The notes under the pieces: generated by a model
Databases searched by the model: none
What the model saw: only the letters and a program-made list of their open reading frames with translations
What the model was told of the DNA's origin: nothing
Origin: Anodontia alba
Lineage: Eukaryota; Mollusca; Bivalvia; Lucinida; Lucinidae
NCBI GenBank assembly: GCA_964016985.1
Contig: OZ024821.1
Span: 126,568,075-126,632,074 of the forward strand
Length of the DNA stretch: 64,000 nucleotides
Direction of reading: 5' to 3'
Shown: positions 1 through 12,100 of the stretch, piece by piece
How the letters are laid out: every line of letters begins with the position of its first letter
Position numbering within the stretch: position 1 is the first letter of the stretch
Made by a program: the position numbers and the translations under genes

Positions 1-368
1 ACATAGGATGTCAGATTATTACATAGGGTCTCAGATGATTACATAGGGACTCAGATTATTACATAGGGTCTCAGATTAATACATAGGGTCTCAGATTATT
101 AAATAAGATTTCTCATAGGGTCTCAGATTATTACATAGATTATTATCTCAGATTCCCTCAGATTATTACATGGGTCTTAGATTATTACATAGGGTCTCAG
201 ATTATTACATAGGGTCTCAGATTATTACATAAGGTCTCAGATTTTTACATAGGGTCTCAGATTATTACATAGATTATTACATAGGGTCTCAGATTATTAC
301 ATAAGATCTCAGATCATTACATGGGTCTTAGATTATTACATAGGGCCTCAGATTATTACATAGGGCCT
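1..368. repeat. 20-bp minisatellite, block 1
   Basis: Imperfect head-to-tail copies of a 20-bp unit, ACATAGGGTCTCAGATTATT, with occasional deletions (for example ACATAGATTATT). It runs into the left edge of the window. The units diverge only by scattered substitutions such as GGGTC/GGGCC. Confidence 0.95.
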
Positions 369-1640
369 CACCGTGTTAGCACGATGTTTAAGTTTTCAAA
401 GCTGTGCATAGTTTTTTAATTGTTTAAGGAACTGCTTTTGTATTTGGCCTACACCTACCTTAGGGTAAGACCTTTCAGTAGCATACTCCCCCATCCTCAA
501 GTTAGACCCTTTATGTAGGTCAAGGTCAGTTCTTATTTTGTCATTTGTTCTAGTTTTGCATTTAAGTTTTGAAAAGTGTACATAACTGCTGAAGTATTCG
601 AGATAGAGCTTTGATATTTGGCCCACGCCAGCCTTAGGGTTAGACCTTTCGATAGCACACACCCCTTCTTCAGTTTGACCTTCTGCCTAGGTCAAGGTCA
701 GGTCATACTTTGTCATTTAAACACATGTTTGAGTTCTGCAATAACGTTTTGAAAAGTGTTTGTAACTGCTGAAGTATTCAAGATACCACTTTGATATTTA
801 ACCCACATCAACTTTAGGGTAAGACCTCTCAATAGCACACACCCCATTCTCAGTTTGACCTTCTGCCTAGGTCAAGGTCAGGTAATACTTTGTCATTTAA
901 ACCTATGTTTGAGCCTGCCTCGGTGGCTCAGTTGGATGCCCGTCCGATTGATGATCAGGAGGTTGCAGGTTCGACCCCCTTCGGGTCGGCAACATTCTTT
1001 CGTGGAGATTCATGAAATATTTTCTACGGTCATTCTCTCCCTTCTGCTGATTCAAGAAGGGCAGTTGTCAGTTTCTAGTGAATGAATGTGCACAATACTG
1101 GTCAACCGCTTAGAGGACTGAGTCTGCCCAGTAAAAATGTGGTTAGGAAAACTGACCATGCTAGACATGACCCCATTGGGTTGACTGGGCCGTAAAACCT
1201 CAACACAAACAAACAAAACCCATGTTTGAGTTCCGGGTTTAAGTTTTGAAAAGTGTTCGTAACTGCTGAAGTATTCAATGATGCCACTTTAATATTTGGC
1301 CCATACCTACACACCCCTTTCTCAGTTTCACCTTCTGCCTAAGTCAAGGTCAGGTCGTACTTTGTCATTTACAGCTGTGTTTAAGTTTTGAAAAGTGTGC
1401 ATGACTGCTGAAGTATGTAAGATATAGCTTTCATATTTTGTCCTCACCAACCTAAGGGATTCAGCATGTAAGATATAGCTTTCATATTTTGTCCTAGCCA
1501 ACCTAAGGGAAGACGTTTGAATGGCATCCCTCAGTTTGACATTCTTCTGACATCAAAGTCAGGTCATACTCTGTCATTTACACTATGTTTAAGTTAAAGT
1601 TTGAGATTTTATTTAATCTTTTATATTTAAGATTGTTTTA
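369..1640. repeat. About 180-bp tandem repeat between the two minisatellite blocks
   Basis: The phrase GTTTGACCTTCTGCCTAGGT recurs at about 676 and 856 and, more diverged, near 1327 and 1530. Each is followed by GTCAAGGTCAGGT, a TTTGTCATTT segment and GTTTTGAAAAGTGT. The period is close to 180 bp. Short open frames inside are by-products of the repeat. A SINE (914-1215) interrupts it. Confidence 0.85.
914..1215 (+). mobile_element. Complete tRNA-derived SINE with target-site duplication
   Basis: The head has a polymerase III A box (TGGCTCAGTTGG) and B box (GGTTCGACCCC) in a tRNA-like order. A core follows (GATTCAAGAAGGGCAGTTGT), then a 3' domain ending GGGCCGTAAAACCTCAACAC and an AAAC-repeat tail. 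Flanks are AAACCTATGTTTGAG (899-913) and AAACCCATGTTTGAG (1216-1230), a 15-bp duplication with one mismatch. It sits inside the 180-bp repeat. The 3' domain recurs at 42426-42597, 14578-14700 and 60003-60110, so this is a family. Confidence 0.85.
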
Positions 1641-1704
1641 TCTGATCAGCGTTTCATCCGATCAGCCCTTTCCGGTGAGCTGCGTTGTGTTCGGACAACT
1701 CTTG

Positions 1705-2146
1705 TTACATAGGGTCTCAGATTATTACATAAGGCCTCACATTATTACATAGGATCTCAGATTATTACATAGGGTCTTAGATTATTACATAGGGCCTCAC
1801 ATTATTACATATGGTCTCAGATTATTACATACGGCAGATTATTACATAGGGTCTCAGATTATTACATAGGGCATCACATTATTACATTGGGTCTCAGATT
1901 AATACATAGGGCCTCAGATTATTACATAGGGTCTCAGATTATTACATAGGGCCTCAGATTATTACATAGATTATTACATAGGGCCTCTGATTATTACATA
2001 TGGCAGATTATTACATAGGGCCTCAGATTATTACATAGGGTCTCAGATTATTACTTAGGGTCTCAGATTATTACATAGGGCCTCAGATTATTACAAAGGG
2101 TCTCAGATTATTACAAAGGGCCTCTGATTATTACATAGGGTCTCAC
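1705..2146. repeat. 20-bp minisatellite, block 2
   Basis: Same unit and orientation as 1-368, with more GGGCCTC variants. It begins abruptly at TTACATAGGGTCTCAG and ends before ACTTAAACTTGTATTC. The 180-bp repeat region separates the two blocks. Confidence 0.95.
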
Positions 2147-2219
2147 TTAAACTTGTATTCAGGAGAACAGTTTTGTAACCTTTGTACAAAAAACAAAACA
2201 AACAAACATATATTGTAGG

Positions 2220-2439
2220 TACGGTAAATGTCCTAAAATTTCAAAAACCGAAGTTACTAACAAAATGGAATAAGCAAACAGTGTAGACCTAGATCAGACT
2301 GCTCCTGAAGGAGAGTCTGATCAGGGTCTACACTGTTTGCCATTCCACTATTTATTTTAATTATCAACTGTATAAAAAGCAAAATTTTGGCCAAAAAAGT
2401 ACGGAATAAAATGTTAGAAATTTTTGTGCATTTACTGTA
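2220..2439. mobile_element. Foldback element with TACGGTAAATG ends
   Basis: The left end TACGGTAAATGTCCTAAAAT pairs with the right end ATTTTTGTGCATTTACTGTA imperfectly. Inside, 2277-2342 is the common AAACAGTGTAGACC...GGTCTACACTGTTT palindrome. Related ends occur at 18327 and at 21598, suggesting a diverged MITE family. Confidence 0.6.
2277..2342. repeat. ~70-bp GCAAACAGTGTAGA palindrome (PAL-70)
   Basis: An imperfect inverted repeat: AAACAGTGTAGACC then GATCAGACTGCTCC, mirrored to GGTCTACACTGTTT. Other copies are at 12855-12915, 32866-32928, 37465-37532, 39843-39912, 41025-41095, 55134-55250 (two), 55662-55714, 58510-58580 and 59584-59655. It would form a stable hairpin in single-stranded DNA or RNA. 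Confidence 0.8.
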
Positions 2440-2798
2440 CACATTACTATTGTCCCCCTAAAGCAAATCTAATGACTAATAGCATCAGATAAAGCACTTT
2501 TTTCATCCAAAAAGTGTTGATATTCTCCCCTATTTCTCCACCAAAAAAAATATGTTGTGGGTACTGATTAGAAGTGCCTCCCAGGAGAGGAACCAAACAA
2601 GCAGAATGCTTTTGTTCTAATCCTATGAAATGTTTAGCAATATTTGTTGTATGTATACATAAAAGTATTGAAATAAATATGTTTAAACTTAGTGCCTCAC
2701 TGCAAACATCTAGTATGATTCTATGACAAGGAAACATCCATTTGACATGATACAAACCTTCAGATCATCTTATTATAATATTTTCACCTAATCTGCAG

Positions 2799-2967
2799 CT
2801 CTGACTTTATTTGGATTATGGCAGGAGGTTATCCAGAGAATCCTGGCCCTGATCCAGCTCATCCTGGTGGTCTATCGGTTGACAACTGCGTAACCATAGA
2901 AGGGTTCTCTAAAGCTCTGTGTTTTGCGTTTAGGACAGATAACTCTGGGCCTCCTCTACATATATCT
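2799..2967 (+). CDS. DUF5054 gene, first visible exon
   Basis: It follows a TCTGCAG acceptor and ends at a GTAAGT donor. One base completes an upstream split codon, then 56 codons follow (residues 1-56 of the visible part). It contains GGYPENPGPDPAHPGG and then DNCVTIEGFSKALCFAFRTD and NSGPP. This corresponds to the family segment with a glycine-rich GGY turn followed by a 'GF-ALxFAxRxDNxGPP' stretch. It ends in phase 0. The exons before it, about 150-200 residues, are not in 1-2798, which is satellite and MITE DNA. Confidence 0.8.
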
Positions 2968-5900
2968 GTAAGTATATGTTTGTAAAAATTACAAAAATGA
3001 GCTGTAATTAGAATTATTTTGTTGTTTACCAAACAAGAATTCCTGTTCATGTTCTGTGATACTCTTTGCAATAGTTATGTTATATTTAAGAATTGATTTT
3101 TTTTTATTTCTTCAAGCTACATGTCGAGGGTTGAGCGCAAGACTGGCGTAAGTCAGATGGTTGTTTTTCCCCTTACCTAATCTCCTCACCATGAAGGCGT
3201 TATGAAGATTACAACATTTCTTTCTGTAAACAATGAAAATTTAGGTGCCATTGCTCGTATGAGCAATGGCACCTAAATTTGCATTGTTTACAAAGGGGTC
3301 CAAGTTGCCCCTAAACAAGGGTTTCAAAAATATGTTTGAGTTACTATAGTCTTGCGCTCAACCCTCGATGTATAAATGAAAAAAGAAGGGAGGATGCTAT
3401 GCATGATGTGCATAGTGCATTCATACACAGTGGTGTCCTTTTATTTCTTCTCATTCATGGCTTGATGAAATGAAATCAAAAATCAATTCTTAAAAATAAA
3501 TTTTCTGTTTGAAATTTTCATAAATTTGCTTTCAGAAATGGTGAAAGCATCTGCGTGTTTTTGTTTTTAAAGCAGCAGGTCGGTGCAAGCAAGAATATTT
3601 AATTTGATATGTGTTTTTACCTGAGCTGAGTGCCATGACAGTGATAGATGATAGAATGCATCCTTAATGATCTTTCAGATTTGCATAGACTTACAGGAGA
3701 TAAAGTAGGAGGATTAAGAACAAAACATTCAAGATATATGTTATTAGCTCACCTGAGCACTTTGTGCTCAAGGTGAGCTATTTTGGTCAGTCAATGTCCG
3801 TCGTCCGGCATCATCAATTGATTTAAAAGCCTACTCCTCCTACACTCCTGGGCGGCATACATGTGATCTTTTACGAACTGGCGTAAAACTCCCAATTTTT
3901 TTGCCTCTCTTTATGACCTCCCGCTAAAGAAGCAGAATTTCCCACCAAGAAAAAACTCCTATGTTGATTTTTCCCTGACCTACCATTCCAAGGTTTACTG
4001 TTATGATAATCCAGTACTATTTGCAGCCAGTCTACCTGTGGAAATTTTTGCTATGCAAGTAAGTAGTTGTGTGCAAATACAATAGATGGGTATCAACTGT
4101 GTTAGATACTTGATGTATTTTTATGCTCCTCGAAGGGAGAGCATATAGTCACCGCTTTGTCCATCCATCTGACTGTCCATCCATCCGCCACACTTTTGTC
4201 TGGAGCATATCTCTAAAAGTATTCCAGGAAATTTAATGAAACAATACACTGATAGACGGCCATCAGAGGAAGTGCAGAGTGCAAGAACCGTAACTCTCAC
4301 AAGTAATTACACAGTTATTTCCCTTTCTAATTTTTGCAATAGTAAGCTTATCCGGAGCATATCTCTGAAAGTATTGAAGGGAATTATATGAAACTTGATA
4401 CATTGATAGACTGCCATCAGAGAAAGTGCAGAGTGCAAGAACCATAACTCTATCACAAGTAATTACAGTATTATTTCCCTTTCTAATTTTTGCAACAGTA
4501 AGCTTGTTCGGATCTTATCTGTAAATGTATTGAAGATAAATATATGAAACTTGATACACTGATAGAGGGCCATGAAGGGAATTGCAGAATGCAAGAACCA
4601 TAACCCAGTCACCAGTATTTATGGAGTTTTTTTCCCGTTTTAATTTTTGCAATAAAAGGCTTGTCCAAAGCATATCCTTAAAAGTAGAGAAGGGAATTAA
4701 ATGAAACTTGATACATTGATAGATGGCCATCAGAGGAAGTGCAGAGTATGCAAAGGTGCCTGCGTGTCCATCTGTCCGGCCATCTGTCTGTCTGGAGTTG
4801 TCTCCCTTACTTATACTCTGGATGCACGCCTTATTTTTTTCATGATTTTTGTATTCTTTGTTGAAAATCACTTACTAGGGAACACAAAACTGAGTTTCTT
4901 AGTCTTATGGTTTAAGAATTACAGGCCATGCAGGGAAAGGGCCTTACATTTCTCCTTATTTTTGCATTCTTTGTTGAAAATCACTTACTAGGGAACACAA
5001 AACTGAGTTTCTTAGTCTTATGGTTTAAGAGTTGCCGGCCTTGCAGGCAAAGGGCCTTATATTTCTCATTATTTTGGATACTTTGTTGAAGATCACTTAC
5101 TAGAGAACACAAACTTGAGTTTCTTAGTCTCATGGATCTGTCAGTCCATCCGTCACACTTTTGTCCGGAGCATATCTTTAAAAGTATTGAAGATCATTTA
5201 GTGAAACTCAATACACTGATAGAGGGACATGACGGGAATTGCAGAATGCAAGAACCATAACCTTGTCACCAGTATTTACGGAGTTACTTCCCTTTGTAAT
5301 TTTTGCAATAAAAAGCTTGTCTGGAGCATATCTCTGAAAGTATAGAAGGGAATTAAATGAAACTTGATACATTGATAGACTGCCATCAGAGGAAGTGCAG
5401 AGTGCAAGAAACACAACTCTATCACAATTTTTGCAATATTAAGCTTGTCCGGAGCATATCTCTAAAAGTATTGAAGATAAATAAATGAAACTTGATACAG
5501 TGATAGAGGGCTATGAAGGGAATTGCAGAATGCAAGAACCATAACCTATCATCAGTATTTATGGAGTTACTTCCCTTCTTAATTCTTTCATTCCCCTGCC
5601 CCAAGGAGGCTCCACATGAAATTTGAGCATCATTGGCCCAGAGGCTTCAAAGGAGAAGTTGTTTGAAATTTTCAAGATTTTTACCATACAAATGTATGGT
5701 GCCCATACAAATGCATAGGAAAGCAAACTTGACCTCACCATAAAACTGTCAAATGTCAATGTACAACCATTATTTTAGCAACTTTTTGCAATAAAAAGCT
5801 TGTCTGGAGTATATCTCTGAAAGTATGGAAGGGAATTAAATGAAACTTGACACATTGATAGACAGTCATCAATGGAAGTGCAGAGTGCAAGAACTGTAAC

Positions 5901-8900
5901 TTCATCACAAGTAATTACAGAGTTATTTCCCTTTCCAATTTTTGCAATAGTAAGCTTGTCCGGAGCATATCTCTAAAAGTATTGAAGATAAATAAATGAA
6001 ACTTGATATGCTGATAGAGGGCCAGGAAGGGAATTGCAGAATGCAAGCACCATAACCCTGTCACTAGTATTTATGGAGTTACTTTCCTTCTTAATGTTTG
6101 CAATTAATCACTTACTAGGGAACACAACTGAGTTTCTTAGTCTTATGGTTTATGAGTTACAGGCCTTGCAGGCAGGCCTTATATTTCTCATTATTTTTGA
6201 TCGCTTGTAGATAAAAAATAGCTAAACTTGCTCCGATCGGAGATCCAAGATGGCCACCGTGGCGGCCATCTTGAAAATCTATTTACCACTTCTCCTGAAC
6301 CAAAAGGTCATTTGACTCAAAACTAGATAGGAAGCATCAGGGTGATTGGTAGATCAAAAATAGTAAAATTGTTCCAATCTGAAATTGAAAATATATTTTT
6401 GGCTTCTTCTCCTGAACCAAAAGGCCAGTTGACCCAAAACTTAGTAGGAAGCATCGGAGTGACTGGTAAATCAAAAATAGTTAAAATTGTTCTGCTCGTA
6501 AATCCAATATGGCCGCCATGGTGTCCATCTTAAAAATCTATTTTTCTCTTCTTCTCCTGAACTGAAAGGCCAATTGACTTGAAACTTGGTAGGAAGCATC
6601 AGGGTGACTTGTAGATCAAAAAAGCTTAAATTGTTCCCATTGGAAATCCAAGATGGCCATTATGGGGGCCATCCTCAAAATCTATTTTTCACTTCTTCTC
6701 CTGAATTGTGGGGCCAATTGACTTGAAACTTATTAGGAAACGTCAGGGTGTCTTGTAGATCAAAAATAGCCAAAATCATTCAAATTTGAAATCCAAGATG
6801 GCTGCCATGGTGGCCATCTTGAAAATCTATTTTTCGTTTCTTCTCCCTAACCGAAAGGCTAATTGACTTGAAACTTGGTAGGAAGCATCAGGGTGTCTTG
6901 TAGATAAAAAATGACTAAAATTGTTCTGATCTGAAATCCAAGATGGTGGCCATCTTGAAAATCTATTTTTTGCTTCTTCTCCTGAACTGACAGGCCAGTT
7001 GACTTGAAACTTGGTAGGAAGCATCAGGGTGACATGTAGATCAAAAATTGTTCACGATTACAAATCTAAGATGGTTGCCATGGCCTTCATCTTGAAAATC
7101 TGTTTTCCACCTTCTCCTGAAGCGAAATGCTAATTGACTCGAAACTTGGCAGGGAGCATTTAGGTGACTTGTTGATAAAAACAGCTAAAATTGTGCCGAT
7201 AGTAAATTCAAGATGGCTGCCATGACCGCCATCTTGAAAATCTGTTTTCGCTTCTTCTCCTGAATCAGAGGCCAATTGACTTGCATTGGGGTGACTTTTA
7301 GATCAAAAATTGCTAAAATCATTCTAATAGGAAATCCGAGATGGCTGTCATCTTGAAAATCTAGTTTTCACTTCTTCTCCTGAACCAAAAGGCCAACTGA
7401 CTTGAAACTTGGTAGGAAGCATTAGGGTGACTTGTAGATCAAATATAGTTAAAATTTTCTGATCTGATATCCAGGATGGCCGCCATCTTGAAAATCTATT
7501 TTTCGCTTCTTCTACTGAACCAAAAGGCTAATTGACTGGACACTCGGTAGGAAGCATCATGGTGACAAGGATAAAAAATAGCTAAAACCATTCCAATCTG
7601 AAATCCAAGATGGCCTCCTTGGCCGCTATTTTGGAAGTCTGTTTTGCCATTCTTCTCCTGAACTTAAAGGCAAGTTGACTCAAAACTTGATAGAATGCAT
7701 CAAGGTGACTTGTAGATCAAAAATAGCTTGTATTTCTGATACAAGATGGCCACCACAGTTGCCATCTTGAAAATCTATTTTGAACTTCTTCTCCTGAATA
7801 GAAAGGACCATTGACTCGAAACTTGATAGGAAGTATCGGGGTGACTTGTAGATAAAAATAGCCAAAGTCATTCTGATCGGAAATCCAAGATGGTCCCCTA
7901 GCAACCATGTTGAAAGTCTGTTCTGAATTTTTCCCCTGAACCAAAAGGGCAATTGACTTAAAACTTCATTGGAAGTATCAAGGTGACTTGTAGATTAAAA
8001 ATAGCTAAAATTGTTCTGATTGGAAATCCAAGATTACCGCCATATCGAAAATCTATGATGAACTTGTTTTCTTGAACCGAAAAGCCAATTGACTCAAACT
8101 TGTCTGGTAATCAGGTGAGCAATACAGGGCCATCTTGGCCCTCTTGTTTTTATTTTTAGATACCAATAAAGAAAAGAAATATTTTTTTTTTAGTTTTATT
8201 CTTTCAATTGTGAGAGAGATTTGATATCAGTGACTTGTTGTACCTCTGGCATTGGGTTTAACTTTAAGTAGTGCAGTTGTAGGTGGGGCATCAGATGCTT
8301 TTGTTTCATTGAGAAATGAATGGAATTTTTCCAGCAATCAGAAAGCAAGGAAATGTAAATAAAAATGGATAATTTTTTTTTATGTCTGCACTCTAAAATT
8401 TGTTATGAAAATTTAGTACATTTTCAGCAGTGATTTACTGAGATTTATCAATGAATTATAATCTATAATTCACTGAATTATTTCATTTCAAACGTTTTGA
8501 CGTCATTATTGCTAGGCGACGTTGCTGATGTAGTTGGTAACAGCAATAACAATAGTTGCCATTTCGCGGAAAATTTGATAAAATCATGGAAATCAGACTG
8601 CAATATTCACGTCCAGTTGGCGTTTTTGCGGTAAGACTTGCAACACAGATATAAAGTATGATTTTCTTGATAATCCAGTTCAACTTTCGTGACATTTTTG
8701 TGTCTGTATTTCAAGCACAGGGTCATTGACTTTTGCATTAAAGTGAAAACAAGATGGCGACTGATTTTCAAACTAAACCACACATCTTGAAATTCATGCA
8801 CTGACTGGAACTATTTTGGTAGGAAATCATAATGGCTGAATGTAAAAATTCAATGGTAAACATGGATGAAAATGTAATAAACAAAACAGTTTATTTGGTT

Positions 8901-9143
8901 GTTTTGATCGACTACGGAGAAATAACTCACTCGTGTTCTAAGGTTTGCTTGTAAAAAACTTCACTTCGCTCATTTGTTTTTTACGCGCAAGCCTTAGAAC
9001 ACTAGTGAATTAATTCTCTGTAATCAATTAAAAAAAAAACAAACAAATAAACTCTATGGAATCATCCTGGCTAGTACCACAACTTAGTTTTTGGTGCAAA
9101 ATAAAAGTTATCCTCTGAATACCCCTTTAATTAGGAAACTTGG

Positions 9144-9176
<33 letters not shown>

Positions 9177-12100
9177 ACGCACACACACACACACACACAC
9201 AAGTATCTATAGTAGTTATTTAATAATAGAAGGTTCTGGTTTTGTTACCTGTTATTTTGGTTGTAGGAAATTCTCAACAACTATGAGATAGTAAGAGCTG
9301 AATTTCCAAACGCCAAACTTCATGCGTCAACATTTGAAGCCTTCTTAGAAGCTGTACAACCAGTAGTTGATCAGCTGCCTGTGGTTACTGGGGAGATAGG
9401 AGACACATGGATATCTGGGATAGCATCTGATCCAAGGAAGATGGCTGAATACAGGACAGTCAGTGATACCCTCACTGCCTGTATACAAGCAGGTTATAAC
9501 ATGAACAACATAGAAACATAACTGTTTTGGGGCATATCTCATATCTAGATAAGGTGATAATTGAGATGTTAAAGGTAAAGCTAAAGGCACCCAGTTGCCT
9601 TGTCACTTAGTGAGGAGTTTAGTTAGAGCCCTCGATGTCTTGTGCAACCACATACACATCAACCTCTTTATAACACGGTTCATTAGAACACGGTTTTGGA
9701 TATTACACGGTCCAAAGATGGATCCCAAAATTGTATAGATTATATAGAAAAATGACCATAAATGGTCATTTTTCTATATAATCTTTACATTTTTGTTTGG
9801 ATATAATACGGTTGTTTAACTAACACTGTTTATGCTTTGGACCTCAACAATAGTGTTATAAAGAGGTGGTGGTGTATGAAGGGCCAAACCATTCCCTTGT
9901 GCTGTCTTTAATCTTCCCCTGTAGAGTACCATCACTGCTCGGTGAAAATAGAGTGTTTATCAGTCAATGGTTTGAGCTGGCTCAAATCTGCATCCTTCAG
10001 TATCACAAATGCTCTAACCACTTGGCTACAGTGCCTGTCTTGAGATGATGATTTATGATAATATATGCTGGCATCACGAAAACACACCTATATAATATTG
10101 ACCCCCTTAAACCCACTTTTATATAGTAAAACTTGGGCTTACAGCGGTATACATTATTTATCTTACTTCTGCTCAAAAACATAGATTGTGGGTATTCGTT
10201 AGAACCACCTCACCGAGGCAGTTCTAATGAGTACCCACAATCTACGAGGGTGAGTCAATAAGTAACCATCCTAACTTATTTCCGGTTGAGATCCACCTCT
10301 TCTTTTTCGATGTAATTGCCCTCTAGTGTGATGCACTTAGACCAACAGTGTTCCAGTGCCATCAGCCCAGAACTGAAAAAGTCAGGGTCCTTTCCATTGA
10401 CCCACTCCTCAACTGCTGTCACAACTTCTTCATCAGACTGGAAATGAAGTCCACGGATATCCTTTTTCAAGTTTGGGAATAGGAAGAAGTTGTTAGGAGC
10501 TAGGTCAGGCAAATAGGCAGGATGTGGTATTAATTCATACCCATTTCGTTCTACAGCATCCATTGCAACTTTTCAAGTGTGGACTCTCGCGTTGTCCTGT
10601 TGCAGCAAAACACCTTTAGAGAGTTTACCTTGGCGTTTTTCATGGATGGCGGTTCTCAGCTGGTCTAACAAGTTTGCATAGTACACTGCAGTTATTGTAC
10701 TTCTCTTGGGTAAAAAGTCCAACATAATAACGCCTTTTGTGTCCCAAAATACTGTGGCCATCATCTTGCCAGCAGATGGTTGCGTCTTGAACTTCTTTGG
10801 CCTCTGGGACCCAGGCCCTACCCACTGACAACTCTGAGCTTTATTCTCTGGCTCATAATAATGAACCCAAGTCTCATCTGCAGTCACCAGACGCAAAAGA
10901 AAATCATCTTTTGACCTAAAACGCTTCAACAAGGCACTGCATACTGATGCTGTGGTTGCCATTTGCTCATCGCTAAGGGATTTGGGGACCCATCAGGCTG
11001 TTAGCTTGCACATACCTAAACGATCATGTAAGATTGTTGAAACACTACCATGTGAAATGCCTAATGCCCGCTCTATTTCTTCCACCTGAATTCGCCTATC
11101 AGAGTATACCAGATCCTGAACATTCTTACACGTTTCTTTGTCGGTGGCATCCAGTGGGCATCCAGACTTGGCTTCATCTTCTAAAGACGTTCTACCGCGT
11201 TTGAATTCCCCATACTTAGAATTTAACCTGGGCATATGATGGTGCAGAAGACCCATAAACATCGGCTAACTTGCCGTGTATTTCCTTGCCTGTTTTACCT
11301 TTTAAATACAAGTACCGAATTACAGCAGGTACTCAACTTTAGATGAAAAGCATGCCTTTGCATCACTAGCCATGTTTGACATTCAATATCTTATTAGAGA
11401 ATGACTCGATACATGTGCAATTTTGTACCCATGTATAAAACATATATCGAAACAAAGCATGAAAATGGTGACCGTCTCGGTCCATCGGAAATGGGATAGG
11501 CTGGTTATTTATTGACACGCCCTTGTATGTTTTGAGCAGAAATATGAAAAATATCAGTTTTTTTATCTGAAATTTTTCAGGTTTTGGAGGAGAAATTATC
11601 TATGTATTTGAATAGGCATGTTTTCGTAATGTTTTGCATCAGAACATATCTTGTGGGTACTCACTGGATTTGCCTCCTCAGTGAGGAATTCCAGTATGTA
11701 CCCACAAAATACCATTTGATGAAAGGTCAAGCCTAACTTTATCAGAAAAATAATGATAAAGAGCTTTAATAGCAACAATTCACATGAAAGGTCTTATTTG
11801 TGCAGTTTCCTTGATTTCTATTGCTCACAGGATAAAATTTTAATAAACATGGATGAATAAATGGACTAATTAGGGATGTTTGGAGAGATGAATATTGTTT
11901 GTTGTTACAGAAATAATTGGCATACATTTATTTTAACATTTTATTTAAGCAACAATGAAACATAATGTCATTATGAAGTCACAAAAAAACAAAACAAAAA
12001 ACATTTTTTTTTTTTCACAAAGCCTTTGTTTTACATGGCTGACATTTTTATGAAGTATTAAATATATTGAGAACTGTTTCCTTTATATCCTATGATGTTG

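Larger units (their letters stand above)
8147..9266. other. Intron DNA with one foldback and a CA microsatellite
   Basis: Apart from 8906-9028 and 9144-9202, no gene or clear repeat is visible. A local palindrome, GAATTATAATCTATAATTC, lies near 8452. Minus-strand open frames at 8483-8801 show no codon bias or motif I recognise. Confidence 0.5.
10072..11631. mobile_element. FB-1 palindromic element split by a mariner insertion
   Basis: The left end is CATCACGAAAACACACCTAT and the right end AATAGGCATGTTTTCGTAATG. The central palindrome is AACATAGATTGTGGGTAT ... GTACCCACAATCTA. The right arm breaks at the TA of 'ATCTA|TGTTTT', where the mariner at 10245-11525 has inserted. Intact copies are at 41836-42111, 43181-43458 and 61831-62108, about 277 bp each. 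Confidence 0.85.

Noticed and set aside
1..368. CRISPR-like array of short repeats
   Set aside because: The 20-bp units are contiguous with no spacers, and the window is clearly eukaryotic; it is a minisatellite.
1..2798. Search for the DUF5054 exon preceding 2799
   Set aside because: Only satellite, SINE and foldback sequence was found; the exon must lie left of the window.
6342..8060. Many short ORFs on both strands in this stretch
   Set aside because: All recur with the same phrases (for example FRLGRRNEK-like and SGEEAKNRFSR) because they are translations of the tandem units.
9091..9291. 66-residue ORF overlapping the 9267 exon
   Set aside because: It runs through the CA microsatellite and is out of frame with the conserved exon reading.
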